Source: CAYTYX01 sp964442325
Lineage (GTDB): Bacteria > Patescibacteriota > Saccharimonadia > Saccharimonadales > UBA10212
DNA length: 14,974 nucleotides
NCBI GenBank assembly: GCA_964442325.1
Contig: CAYTYX010000007.1
Span: forward strand, 1 to 14,974
Direction: 5' to 3'
Shown here: in pieces, positions 1-5,153 of the stretch
How positions within the stretch are numbered: position 1 is the first letter of the stretch
How the letters are laid out: each line of letters starts with the position of its first letter
Notes under the pieces: generated by a model
What the model saw: the letters and a program-made list of their open reading frames with translations, nothing else
The model's database searches: none
Told to the model about the DNA's origin: nothing
Program-made: the position numbers and the translations under genes

Positions 1-107
1 TCAAGACTCTCCGCACGTTGGCGGATACTACCAGCAACTGCTTCTTCGTAGCCGCTGTAGGTATGAACAGCGTACCAGTGTTTAGTTTCGTCGTAGCGTT
101 TAACCAT
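1..107 (-). CDS. nusG: Transcription termination/antitermination factor NusG, N-terminal fragment
   Basis: This is the first 35 codons of nusG, cut by the window edge. The translated start contains the WYAVHTYSGYE stretch typical of the NusG N-terminal (NGN) domain, which binds RNA polymerase and, in the family, promotes processive elongation and couples transcription to translation through the KOW domain and S10. The KOW domain lies outside the window. The ATG at 107-105 is preceded by an AAAGGAT-like ribosome binding site and follows the secE stop by 11 bases. This secE-nusG pairing is nearly universal in bacteria and supports the call. Confidence 0.95.
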   Translation of the reverse strand, partial: MVKRYDETKHWYAVHTYSGYEEAVAGSIRQRAESL

Positions 108-118
108 TCTTAAATCCT

Positions 119-475
119 TTACTTAAGCACTGTCTTTTTAAAAATTTCATCTAGGACCTTATCGACTCCGGCGATCAGTAAGCCAAAGACGATAGCAAAG
201 ATAAATACCGCGCCGGTCAGTCGCCAGCTCTCACGGCGAGAGGGCCAGGTAACCAGCCGCAACTCTGCCCAAGCGTTTTTAAAGTACCGAGGCGTCAGTT
301 TCTTAAGAGGAAGAACTAAATATCCCGCAAACTTTTTGAGCTTAGGTGGTACTGATATGTGACCACTTAGCTTAGATACTGTCTTGGTGGCCTTTTTTGG
401 CGGTTTTGGCAGCTTGGCTAGATGCTTAGGCTCACCAAATTTGCGCATCCGTGGGCCATTAACTTTAGCGGACAA
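119..475 (-). CDS. secE: Preprotein translocase subunit SecE, with a basic N-terminal extension
   Basis: SecE is the small essential clamp subunit of the SecYEG protein-conducting channel in the inner membrane. The protein has 118 residues. The family signature AELRLVTWPSRRESW lies at about 70-84, followed by one hydrophobic membrane segment at about 87-107. The minimal single-span SecE is about 60 residues, so about 65 residues are extra; they are rich in Lys and Pro and contain no obvious membrane span. The start is a TTG (475-473), chosen because a GGGAGGA ribosome binding site lies about 6 bases upstream; the next Met, at residue 10, has no such site. It lies 11 bases before nusG, so the two are surely cotranscribed. 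A promoter and a hairpin precede it. The identity is firm; the role of the extension is unknown. Confidence 0.95.
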   Translation of the reverse strand: MSAKVNGPRMRKFGEPKHLAKLPKPPKKATKTVSKLSGHISVPPKLKKFAGYLVLPLKKLTPRYFKNAWAELRLVTWPSRRESWRLTGAVFIFAIVFGLLIAGVDKVLDEIFKKTVLK

Positions 476-487
476 TTTATTCCTCCC

Positions 488-516
488 AATTTAAAAGCCT
501 ACTAACTAGAGTAGGC
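488..516 (-). terminator. Hairpin with short U-tract in the secE leader (terminator or attenuator candidate)
   Basis: On the minus strand GCCTACT (516-510) pairs perfectly with AGTAGGC (503-497) around a 6-base loop and is followed by TTTT. It lies between the putative promoter at 529-557 and the secE ribosome binding site. It could end transcripts from the upstream metallopeptidase gene, attenuate secE-nusG, or both. Four U residues is a weak tract, so activity is uncertain. Confidence 0.45.
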
Positions 517-528
517 CTCAATAAGTCA

Positions 529-557
529 ATAGTAATACAGGGGTGAGATAAAGTCAA
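529..557 (-). promoter_or_regulatory. Putative promoter for secE-nusG
   Basis: The minus strand reads TTGACT (557-552), a 17-base spacer, then TACTAT (534-529). This matches 5/6 of the -35 and 4/6 of the -10 consensus. Transcription would start just upstream of the hairpin at 488-516, giving secE a structured leader of roughly 45-50 bases. Confidence 0.45.
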
Positions 558-566
558 CCAGTCTTT

Positions 567-1274
567 TTAAGCCGGCGAAAGCTGAGTCTGCCACTGGCGA
601 AGTTCCTTGCGCAATTGACGAGCGCCTGGCATAGCGATTTCTAGTGCGTCCCAAAATGATGCGCCGTGGTGTTTGTGTTTGGTGTGCACTAGCTCGTGTA
701 CCAACACATAGTCAATTAGACGCCATGGCAACTGCATAAGGTAACTATTTAGGGTTATATTTCCGGTACTAGAACAGCTTCCCCAGCGAGACGATAACCT
801 CTTTATAATTACACGTTCAGCACTATAGCCAGTTTTGGTAGATAACTCCTCTAATCGTCTGGGCAGTAGCTGTTCTGCCTCCAGTTTTAGTGCCCTTTCG
901 CCGGCGGCACGAAGTTTTTCTTGAACGCCGGCATTGTCGATCATTAGACCGCTAGCGGCCTTAACTTCAGTAGCTGTCACCCTCGTTTTGACGGATTGGC
1001 CTAGAGCATCGTTAATGGAAAAGTATAGTCGGTGAGCTTTACCTATTCGGCAGCCGTCATATAAAGGCTGTTTAGTGGTCTTGGCTAGCTGTCTAGTAAT
1101 CCAGTCGCGGTTTTTCCTGGCAAAGGCTGCGCCAACATCATACGGTGTCCATATAGGCAGGCTAACCCTAACAGAGCCACGCGAAGTAATACTCAATCGC
1201 AAGTTACGGTTGCCGCGGCGCCTGTATAGGGTAACCTCGCCCACCTGTGTAAGATAAATTTTCTTTTGAGGCAT
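567..1274 (-). CDS. YgjP/DUF45-family zinc metallopeptidase (SprT-like fold)
   Basis: This 235-residue protein carries a gluzincin-type zinc site. VLVHELVH gives H193, E194 and H197, and H203 in HHGASFW is the likely third ligand, matching the HExxH(5x)H-xxx-FW pattern of the YgjP family. Upstream, SSRWGSCS (161-168) is the conserved WGSC motif of the same family. There is no signal peptide, so it is probably cytoplasmic. The family is often encoded beside restriction systems, and some members are linked to nucleotide or protein quality control, but the substrate is not settled and cannot be read from the sequence. The ATG lies 5 bases after the upstream kinase-like gene's stop, so the two are cotranscribed. 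It is an accessory gene in an otherwise housekeeping block, just before secE. Confidence 0.85.
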   Translation of the reverse strand: MPQKKIYLTQVGEVTLYRRRGNRNLRLSITSRGSVRVSLPIWTPYDVGAAFARKNRDWITRQLAKTTKQPLYDGCRIGKAHRLYFSINDALGQSVKTRVTATEVKAASGLMIDNAGVQEKLRAAGERALKLEAEQLLPRRLEELSTKTGYSAERVIIKRLSSRWGSCSSTGNITLNSYLMQLPWRLIDYVLVHELVHTKHKHHGASFWDALEIAMPGARQLRKELRQWQTQLSPA

Positions 1275-1279
1275 ACAAA

Positions 1280-1936
1280 CTAAATGCTCAGGTCTCGCCT
1301 GTTAAATCCACCAGCACCAGAGTTAAAATTTGGAATCAGATTAACTAACTCCGGCTTGATAACATTTTCTGTCAGCGCCGAGCTATCAACCAAGTTCATT
1401 TGGTATAAGCGGTTGATAATAGCGCTTTTTTGACTGGCAAAGGTGTGTTTGCCACTTACCACAAGAAAATCTTCATGGTCTGGATTTTCCATCTCCGATA
1501 AGTGCTGATTAAACTCGGCTCTGGTGCTACTTGATGAGTACTTGCCCTCTAGTGTTCGCTTATCACGGCTAGCAGCACGGGCGAAGGCACTTTCTTGGTC
1601 TATCTGCAGCCATATTAGTAAATAACCAGCTCGGTTTCGAATGGCAATGTCGCGCAGTTTTTGACGCTGCGCAACGTTTAGTGCGTTGGCGTCGAAGGCG
1701 ACGCTTACGCCGGTTCTTAGAAATTCATCGGCTATATAGGCAGCTAGCTTAAACGCCATAGCTTCCTGTTGGTCTCTATCCATCGACCGGCTTAATAGTT
1801 CGCTACAGATGCGGTCTGTGTTGAGGTGGGCTATTGGTAATAAACGAGTAAGATTACGGCCCACAAAGCTCTTCCCGGAGCCTGGCAAGCCATATAAACA
1901 GATTAAAAGCGGTTTTTTTAGCTCAGCTTTGCGCAT
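1280..1936 (-). CDS. P-loop ATPase/kinase-like protein (AAA_33 type)
   Basis: The 218-residue protein has a Walker A motif GLPGSGKS at 16-23 close to the N-terminus. An LNTDRI segment about 20 residues later and a hydrophobic strand before FDANALN follow the layout of zeta-toxin/polynucleotide-kinase-like AAA_33 proteins. ASRDKRT at about 121-127 resembles the Arg-containing lid of such kinases. Members phosphorylate small molecules or nucleic acid ends; the substrate here is not determinable. The ATG at 1936 has an AAGGT ribosome-binding-like sequence about 7 bases upstream and a TATATT box in the 51-base spacer. No antitoxin-like partner is adjacent, so a toxin role is not supported. It forms a small operon with the downstream metallopeptidase. 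Confidence 0.75.
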   Translation of the reverse strand: MRKAELKKPLLICLYGLPGSGKSFVGRNLTRLLPIAHLNTDRICSELLSRSMDRDQQEAMAFKLAAYIADEFLRTGVSVAFDANALNVAQRQKLRDIAIRNRAGYLLIWLQIDQESAFARAASRDKRTLEGKYSSSSTRAEFNQHLSEMENPDHEDFLVVSGKHTFASQKSAIINRLYQMNLVDSSALTENVIKPELVNLIPNFNSGAGGFNRRDLSI

Positions 1937-1987
1937 AATTTACCTTAATATACCATTTTTTAGACACCTTCGCTACGGCCGGTCACA

Positions 1988-2467
1988 CTAGGAAAGCTCT
2001 TTTTCTAAGACCTTACTCAACTCCGAAAATCCGTGTTTTTGATAGAACTTTAGTGCATCTGTGTTCTGGGTGTACACACGCACAATTAGTTTTTGGGCGC
2101 CTTGTGACTTTGCCCATGAGCTAAATTTGGTGAATAGTTTTGACCCAATCCCTTTGCTACGTAGTTTGCTATCTATAATCATATTTTCGAGCTCCGCTCG
2201 AATGATAGGTCGCTGCGGGTGAGCACTCCTGATAGCGCCGGCTAGATAGCCTACAATAGTACCGTTGTCTAGAGCCACAAGACATAGGTACTTTTTGTCT
2301 TTATTTATTATCCTCTCGCTAAAATACTCCTCGCCATCTTTGGTTAATGGCCAGTCGGTGTTCAAAATCGAATCCCTAAAAAGCTCTTCTTCGAAGAGCC
2401 TTTTATTTAAAAGTTGAACTGTGCTCAACTCATTCAATCGAGCCCTACGGATAGTAATCGTATTCAT
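1988..2467 (-). CDS. GNAT-family N-acetyltransferase
   Basis: This 159-residue protein is about the length of a single GNAT domain. The acetyl-CoA pyrophosphate-binding motif A appears as LRSKGIGSKL (R103, G106, G108), preceded by the beta-4 strand AELENMIID. The C-terminal NTDALKFYQKHGF (135-147) is the motif B region common to GNAT enzymes. The acceptor is unknown; protein N-terminal, side-chain amine or small-molecule targets are all possible. The ATG is only 9 bases after the encoded CCA end of tRNA-Trp, with no Shine-Dalgarno sequence, so the mRNA 5' end is probably made by tRNA processing. The 51-base gap to the next gene leaves room for a separate promoter there. Confidence 0.88.
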   Translation of the reverse strand: MNTITIRRARLNELSTVQLLNKRLFEEELFRDSILNTDWPLTKDGEEYFSERIINKDKKYLCLVALDNGTIVGYLAGAIRSAHPQRPIIRAELENMIIDSKLRSKGIGSKLFTKFSSWAKSQGAQKLIVRVYTQNTDALKFYQKHGFSELSKVLEKELS

Positions 2468-2476
2468 AATAAAACT

Positions 2477-2553
2477 TGGCAGGGGCAGAGGGACTCGAAC
2501 CCCCGACCTACGGTTTTGGAGACCGTCGCTCTAGCCAGCTGAGCTATGCCCCT
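2477..2553 (-). tRNA. tRNA-Trp (anticodon CCA), CCA end encoded
   Basis: The reverse complement folds as a standard cloverleaf. The acceptor stem is AGGGGCA/TGCCCCT, the anticodon stem ACGGT/ACCGT with loop CTCCAAA gives anticodon CCA, and the T arm contains GGTTCGAGTCC. The discriminator is G (2480), the usual tryptophan identity base, and CCA is encoded at 2479-2477. It reads UGG only, so it gives no support for UGA as tryptophan. tRNA-Trp between rpmG and secE is a recurrent arrangement in bacteria. Confidence 0.97.
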
Positions 2554-2579
2554 AAAAAAGAATCTCTTATACCCTTAGA

Positions 2580-2585
2580 ATTATA
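2580..2585 (-). promoter_or_regulatory. TATAAT box upstream of tRNA-Trp
   Basis: A perfect TATAAT sits 26 bases before the tRNA 5' end, in the spacer after rpmG. No convincing -35 element lies 16-18 bases upstream, so this is a weak promoter call. The tRNA may instead be processed from the rpmG transcript. Confidence 0.3.
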
Positions 2586-2600
2586 TCTCAAAAAAGCAAT

Positions 2601-2807
2601 TTAGTGCTTGCGGGGTTTAACTTCGTTGCGACCTAGGTTAGCCTTGGTCTCTACCTGCTCGGCATAGATGCGCTTAACCGGGCAGTATTTCCGCAATGTC
2701 ATTTTATCTGGCGTGTTAACGGCGTTCTTGGTGCTGTAATGGTGTCTATCACCACAGGCGCTACATACCAATCCAAATATCTTTCGCTTGTCGCTCTTTC
2801 TGGCCAT
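2601..2807 (-). CDS. rpmG: Large-subunit ribosomal protein bL33, with three of four zinc cysteines
   Basis: The protein (68 residues) aligns with bL33: CSAC at 15-18, then TKNAVNTPDKMTLRKYCP, the family core, then a basic tail. bL33 sits near the ribosomal E site. Zinc-binding bL33 has two CxxC pairs; here the second is C42-P-V-K45, so the fourth ligand is a lysine and zinc binding is doubtful. A C-terminal extension of about 15 residues ends in PRKH. The ATG overlaps the pspC-like stop by one base (TAATG), suggesting translational coupling. Position before tRNA-Trp matches the common tuf-rpmG-trnW-secE-nusG order, though tuf is absent here. Confidence 0.92.
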   Translation of the reverse strand: MARKSDKRKIFGLVCSACGDRHHYSTKNAVNTPDKMTLRKYCPVKRIYAEQVETKANLGRNEVKPRKH

Positions 2808-3001
2808 TATTTACTGCCTTTCTTGGGCATTAGCCACCAAAGCAGCAAATAAGCCACTAACCCCGGAATAATGCCTGACAACAGCGTTAGAAGCAGATAG
2901 ATTGCCCTCACTAGGGTTGGGTCGACATCAAAATATATAGCAAAACCGCTGCATACGCCGCCGATTTTCTTATCTGAGACTGATCTATAGAGCTTTTTCA
3001 T
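2807..3001 (-). CDS. PspC-domain small membrane protein
   Basis: This 64-residue protein is essentially a lone PspC domain. It starts with LYRSVSDKKIGGVCSG, the characteristic PspC motif, continues with a segment resembling YFDVDPTLVRAIY, and has a hydrophobic membrane span at about 34-58 ending in basic residues. In Proteobacteria PspC is a membrane sensor of the phage shock envelope-stress response, but stand-alone PspC domains occur in many bacteria with no defined role. No pspA/B/F genes are visible. It has its own promoter (3012-3039) with a leader of only a few bases, and it overlaps rpmG by one base. It occupies, with rpmG, the place where tuf stands in related loci. Confidence 0.88.
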   Translation of the reverse strand: MKKLYRSVSDKKIGGVCSGFAIYFDVDPTLVRAIYLLLTLLSGIIPGLVAYLLLWWLMPKKGSK

Positions 3002-3011
3002 ACTTAAAGTA

Positions 3012-3039
3012 ATTATAACACCAATTTAGCTTTAGTAAA
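3012..3039 (-). promoter_or_regulatory. Putative promoter for pspC-rpmG, near-leaderless
   Basis: The minus strand has TTTACT (3039-3034), a 16-base spacer and a perfect TATAAT (3017-3012). Only 10 bases separate the -10 box from the ATG, so the 5' leader would be about 0-5 bases and has no Shine-Dalgarno sequence. Confidence 0.55.
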
Positions 3040-3041
3040 AG

Positions 3042-3116
3042 TGGAGCCGTGATCGGGATTTGAACCCGAGACCCCCTCCTTACCATGGAGGTGCTCTACC
3101 ACTGAGCTATCACGGC
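3042..3116 (-). tRNA. tRNA-Thr (anticodon GGT), CCA end encoded
   Basis: The acceptor stem GCCGTGA pairs with TCACGGC, the anticodon stem CCTCC/GGAGG encloses ATGGTAA (anticodon GGT), and the T loop is GGTTCAAATCC. The discriminator T (3045) is followed by encoded CCA (3044-3042). The 5' end lies only 12 bases after the DHH gene stop, so tRNA and mRNA very likely share a transcript. It corresponds in place and anticodon to thrT of the E. coli tufB operon. Confidence 0.97.
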
Positions 3117-3128
3117 AATATACCTTAG

Positions 3129-4157
3129 CTATTCTACTAGAGAGGGATAGGCTTTGGCGATAGCTTGCTGGACAGTTCTTGCTGCATTTTTAGCGTTTCT
3201 TGCAGCAAAGCTTGCTCCAGCGGCTGGTTTGTGACCACCTCCACCCAGTATCTTTGCAATCTTAGATACGTCAACAGTGCCGTTAATTGATCGTAATGAT
3301 ACTCCGTAAAACCCACCGCCTTTTTGCAAGTCTGGGTAAACAACAAATCCCCAAATGCGACCCTCAATATTTCTTATAAATATATTCACAAAGGCCTCAC
3401 AACCAGCCTTTAGCTCGGTTTGGTCCTTTCTCCAACTTCTAGCGAAACCATCCGAAATAAGGCTGTAGCTATACTGCCTATTCTGGCTTAGGTTAGCGCT
3501 CAATTCTGAAATTACCGACATTCTAGCTATAGAATATTGGGACATCCGATTTGTAAGCGCCTCTATATTTACGCCTGCGTCTAGTAGCTCGCTAGTTATT
3601 TTATAAGTCTCGCGGTGTAGTTTATTTTGGTATAAAAATCTGCCAGTATCGCTCAAGATCCCCATCATCGTCGTGTCTTGAAAACCTATTGGCTTTTTTA
3701 GCCCCAGCTCTTCAAAGCAAAGCCAATAGACGTCTTGGGTTGTGGCTGGGCTGCCTCTGTGGATATATAGGTCCACCTTGTCAGCTCCGAACTTCTCGTG
3801 ATGATCAATGATGACCGTCTTTACTTTGTTGGTTCGTACGTATTGTCTTAGCGGCACGCTCTCCAAGCGCGAAAATCTTTCGTAGTTATTGCCGTCTAAC
3901 ATTATTAGCAGGTCGGGCTTAAACTTCTTTACCGCTGCCAGCAAGGCAGTGTGCTTAACAGTATTCGCCTCCTGTAAAAACTTTAGGTTTGTTGCTGTCT
4001 CTTCCAGAACAACCTCAGTTTTAATTTTTGGAAAGTTGAGTTTTAGGGTTCGACCTAGTAATAAAGCCGAGCAATAAGCATCAGGATCCGGCGAAATATG
4101 CGAAGTTATCAGAATCCGTTGAGAATTTAGGATAAGTTTGTTGAGTTTCTTGAACAT
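3129..4157 (-). CDS. DHH/DHHA1 phosphoesterase (NrnA-like nanoRNase/pAp phosphatase)
   Basis: The 342-residue protein has the DHH architecture. Motif I is HISPDPDA (H20, D24, D26), motif II is LDGN (D88), motif III is IIDHH (D118, H119, H120), and motif IV contains SDTG (D170). These are the Mn-binding residues of the family. The C-terminal DHHA1 domain carries GGGGHKPAAG at 305-314, which binds RNA ends. NrnA-type enzymes degrade 2-5 nt RNAs and dephosphorylate pAp, in the cytoplasm. It lies between two tRNA genes, 6 bases after tRNA-Tyr CCA and 12 bases before tRNA-Thr(GGT), with no ribosome binding site. Its position is that of glyT in the E. coli tRNA cluster. The family is certain; the exact substrate is inferred. 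Confidence 0.9.
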   Translation of the reverse strand: MFKKLNKLILNSQRILITSHISPDPDAYCSALLLGRTLKLNFPKIKTEVVLEETATNLKFLQEANTVKHTALLAAVKKFKPDLLIMLDGNNYERFSRLESVPLRQYVRTNKVKTVIIDHHEKFGADKVDLYIHRGSPATTQDVYWLCFEELGLKKPIGFQDTTMMGILSDTGRFLYQNKLHRETYKITSELLDAGVNIEALTNRMSQYSIARMSVISELSANLSQNRQYSYSLISDGFARSWRKDQTELKAGCEAFVNIFIRNIEGRIWGFVVYPDLQKGGGFYGVSLRSINGTVDVSKIAKILGGGGHKPAAGASFAARNAKNAARTVQQAIAKAYPSLVE

Positions 4158-4163
4158 AAAAAA

Positions 4164-4249
4164 TGGTGCTGGGGGAGGGATTCGAACCCCCGAAGGCGAA
4201 TGCCAACTGATTTACAGTCAGTCGTGTTTGACCGCTTCACTACCCCAGC
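4164..4249 (-). tRNA. tRNA-Tyr (anticodon GTA), class II, CCA end encoded
   Basis: The acceptor stem GCTGGGG pairs with CCCCAGC, the anticodon stem ACTGA/TCAGT encloses CTGTAAA (anticodon GTA), and a long variable arm precedes the T arm, as expected for bacterial tRNA-Tyr. Discriminator A (4167) is followed by encoded CCA (4166-4164). Only six bases, all T on the minus strand, separate the CCA from the ATG of the DHH gene. Confidence 0.97.
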
Positions 4250-4252
4250 AAG

Positions 4253-4281
4253 TTGAGGAGTAACTAGTGGCTACTCCTCAA
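4253..4281 (-). repeat. Perfect inverted repeat just upstream of tRNA-Tyr
   Basis: TTGAGGAGTA (4281-4272) and TACTCCTCAA (4262-4253) form a 10-bp stem around a 9-base loop, extendable by G-U and C-G pairs. It ends three bases before the mature tRNA 5' end. No U-tract follows on either strand, so it is not a standard terminator. A processing or folding signal for the tRNA precursor is possible. Confidence 0.7.
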
Positions 4282-4312
4282 AATTGTAACACCTCTTTTA
4301 CTCAACCTCGCT

Positions 4313-4338
4313 CTAGCTAATCTCGCAAAGTTAGCTAG
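4313..4338 (-). repeat. Perfect inverted repeat just downstream of tRNA-Thr(TGT)
   Basis: CTAGCTAA (4338-4331) pairs with TTAGCTAG (4320-4313) around a 10-base loop. It starts two bases after the tRNA CCA end and lacks a U-tract. With the hairpin at 4253-4281 it makes the 91-base inter-tRNA spacer largely structured. Confidence 0.65.
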
Positions 4339-4340
4339 TA

Positions 4341-4417
4341 TGGAGCCGACAGAGGGATTCGAACCCACGACCCGCTGTTTACAAAACAGCCGCTCTGACC
4401 AACTGAGCTATGTCGGC
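4341..4417 (-). tRNA. tRNA-Thr (anticodon TGT), CCA end encoded
   Basis: The acceptor stem GCCGACA pairs with TGTCGGC, the anticodon stem GCTGT/ACAGC encloses TTTGTAA (anticodon TGT), and the T arm holds GGTTCGAATCC. Discriminator T (4344) is followed by encoded CCA (4343-4341). It is the first tRNA of the cluster and has a good promoter directly upstream. It matches thrU of the E. coli tufB operon in anticodon and position. Confidence 0.97.
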
Positions 4418-4431
4418 GTAAATCCGTTAAA

Positions 4432-4460
4432 ATTCTAGCAGAACAGAGGTAGAATAGCAA
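4432..4460 (-). promoter_or_regulatory. Promoter for the tRNA-Thr/Tyr/DHH/Thr cluster
   Basis: The minus strand reads TTGCTA (4460-4455), a 17-base spacer, and TAGAAT (4437-4432) preceded by TGC, an extended -10. The -10 ends 14 bases before the mature tRNA 5' end, which leaves a short leader for RNase P to remove. This is among the best promoter matches in the window. Confidence 0.65.
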
Positions 4461-4467
4461 TTGATGG

Positions 4468-5121
4468 CTAGATTATTACCCGGCGCGGACGCAACAGCCG
4501 GCGGGCCGGCTTTGTAGAGCCTGCCATCTTGGCAAGCCGACGGTTAACCCTTATTGCGTCTTCGGGCATTTCTTGCTCTTCATAAGCCTTAGAAAGCAGC
4601 GATAAGGTCTCGCGGGTAGGCTCCAGCTCGGCCGCTTTTTCCAAAGCCTCTAACATTAGCCGTTTATTGCCCAATTTCTCGTGCACCTTGGCATAGGCGA
4701 TGTGGCGAGTAGCCAGATTATCCTCTAGTTTAATAGCCTGCTCAAAGGCTACTGCCGCCTTGTCGTAATTCTCAGTCTCGTAGTAAATCAAACCGAGGTT
4801 GTGCAAGCTCGAAGCGCTGGGCTCCAGCGAGCTGGCTATTTCAAAGCAGTCTATGGCGTCTTTATATTCGCGCTGTTTGGCATACAAAATTCCCAGACGG
4901 TTGTAGGCTGCAGCGTTCTTTTCGTCAATCTTAAGTATGGTCAGCAAAGCTTTTTCGGCGCGTAGTAGGCGATTTTCGCGCATGCCGTGATAAGCGATTG
5001 TCCATAAACCGGTAAGGCGCTCGCCAATCCGTTTGGGTAGCACCGTAACTTCATTTTGAGAAATACTACTGTGGCGATAAACCAAGTAGGCCAAGACACA
5101 CAGTAAAAGTAGGGCGTACAT
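4468..5121 (-). CDS. Membrane-anchored TPR-repeat protein
   Basis: This 217-residue protein starts with a hydrophobic segment (about 2-14) followed by basic residues, consistent with a single N-terminal membrane anchor. From about 46 to 200 it consists of tetratricopeptide repeats; NAAAYNRLGILYAKQREYKDAI and the ASSLHNLGLIYYE unit are clear, with weaker repeats on both sides. The C-terminal tail is basic and Arg-rich (RRLLRPRRV). TPR proteins act as protein-binding scaffolds; no catalytic domain is present and the partner is unknown. It follows holB after 32 bases and has its own TATAAT box 8 bases before the ATG, with no Shine-Dalgarno sequence, implying a leaderless mRNA. Confidence 0.82.
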   Translation of the reverse strand: MYALLLLCVLAYLVYRHSSISQNEVTVLPKRIGERLTGLWTIAYHGMRENRLLRAEKALLTILKIDEKNAAAYNRLGILYAKQREYKDAIDCFEIASSLEPSASSLHNLGLIYYETENYDKAAVAFEQAIKLEDNLATRHIAYAKVHEKLGNKRLMLEALEKAAELEPTRETLSLLSKAYEEQEMPEDAIRVNRRLAKMAGSTKPARRLLRPRRVII

Positions 5122-5129
5122 GCTCGCTT

Positions 5130-5135
5130 ATTATA
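5130..5135 (-). promoter_or_regulatory. TATAAT box 8 bases before the TPR gene ATG
   Basis: A perfect TATAAT on the minus strand lies in the 32-base gap after holB. The expected start point falls at or next to the ATG, which suggests a leaderless transcript. The -35 position (TCTGAT) is a poor match. Confidence 0.45.
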
Positions 5136-5153
5136 GCAAATAGGGCGCAGTAA

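Noticed and set aside
1280..1936. Zeta-type toxin of a toxin-antitoxin pair
   Set aside because: The P-loop kinase fold fits, but no small antitoxin gene is adjacent and the neighbours are a GNAT and a metallopeptidase.
3137..3367. A 76-codon ORF on the same strand inside the DHH gene
   Set aside because: It is an out-of-frame shadow within the DHHA1 domain coding region and has no family features.
4253..4281. The hairpin upstream of tRNA-Tyr as a rho-independent terminator
   Set aside because: The stem is strong but no U-run follows on either strand.
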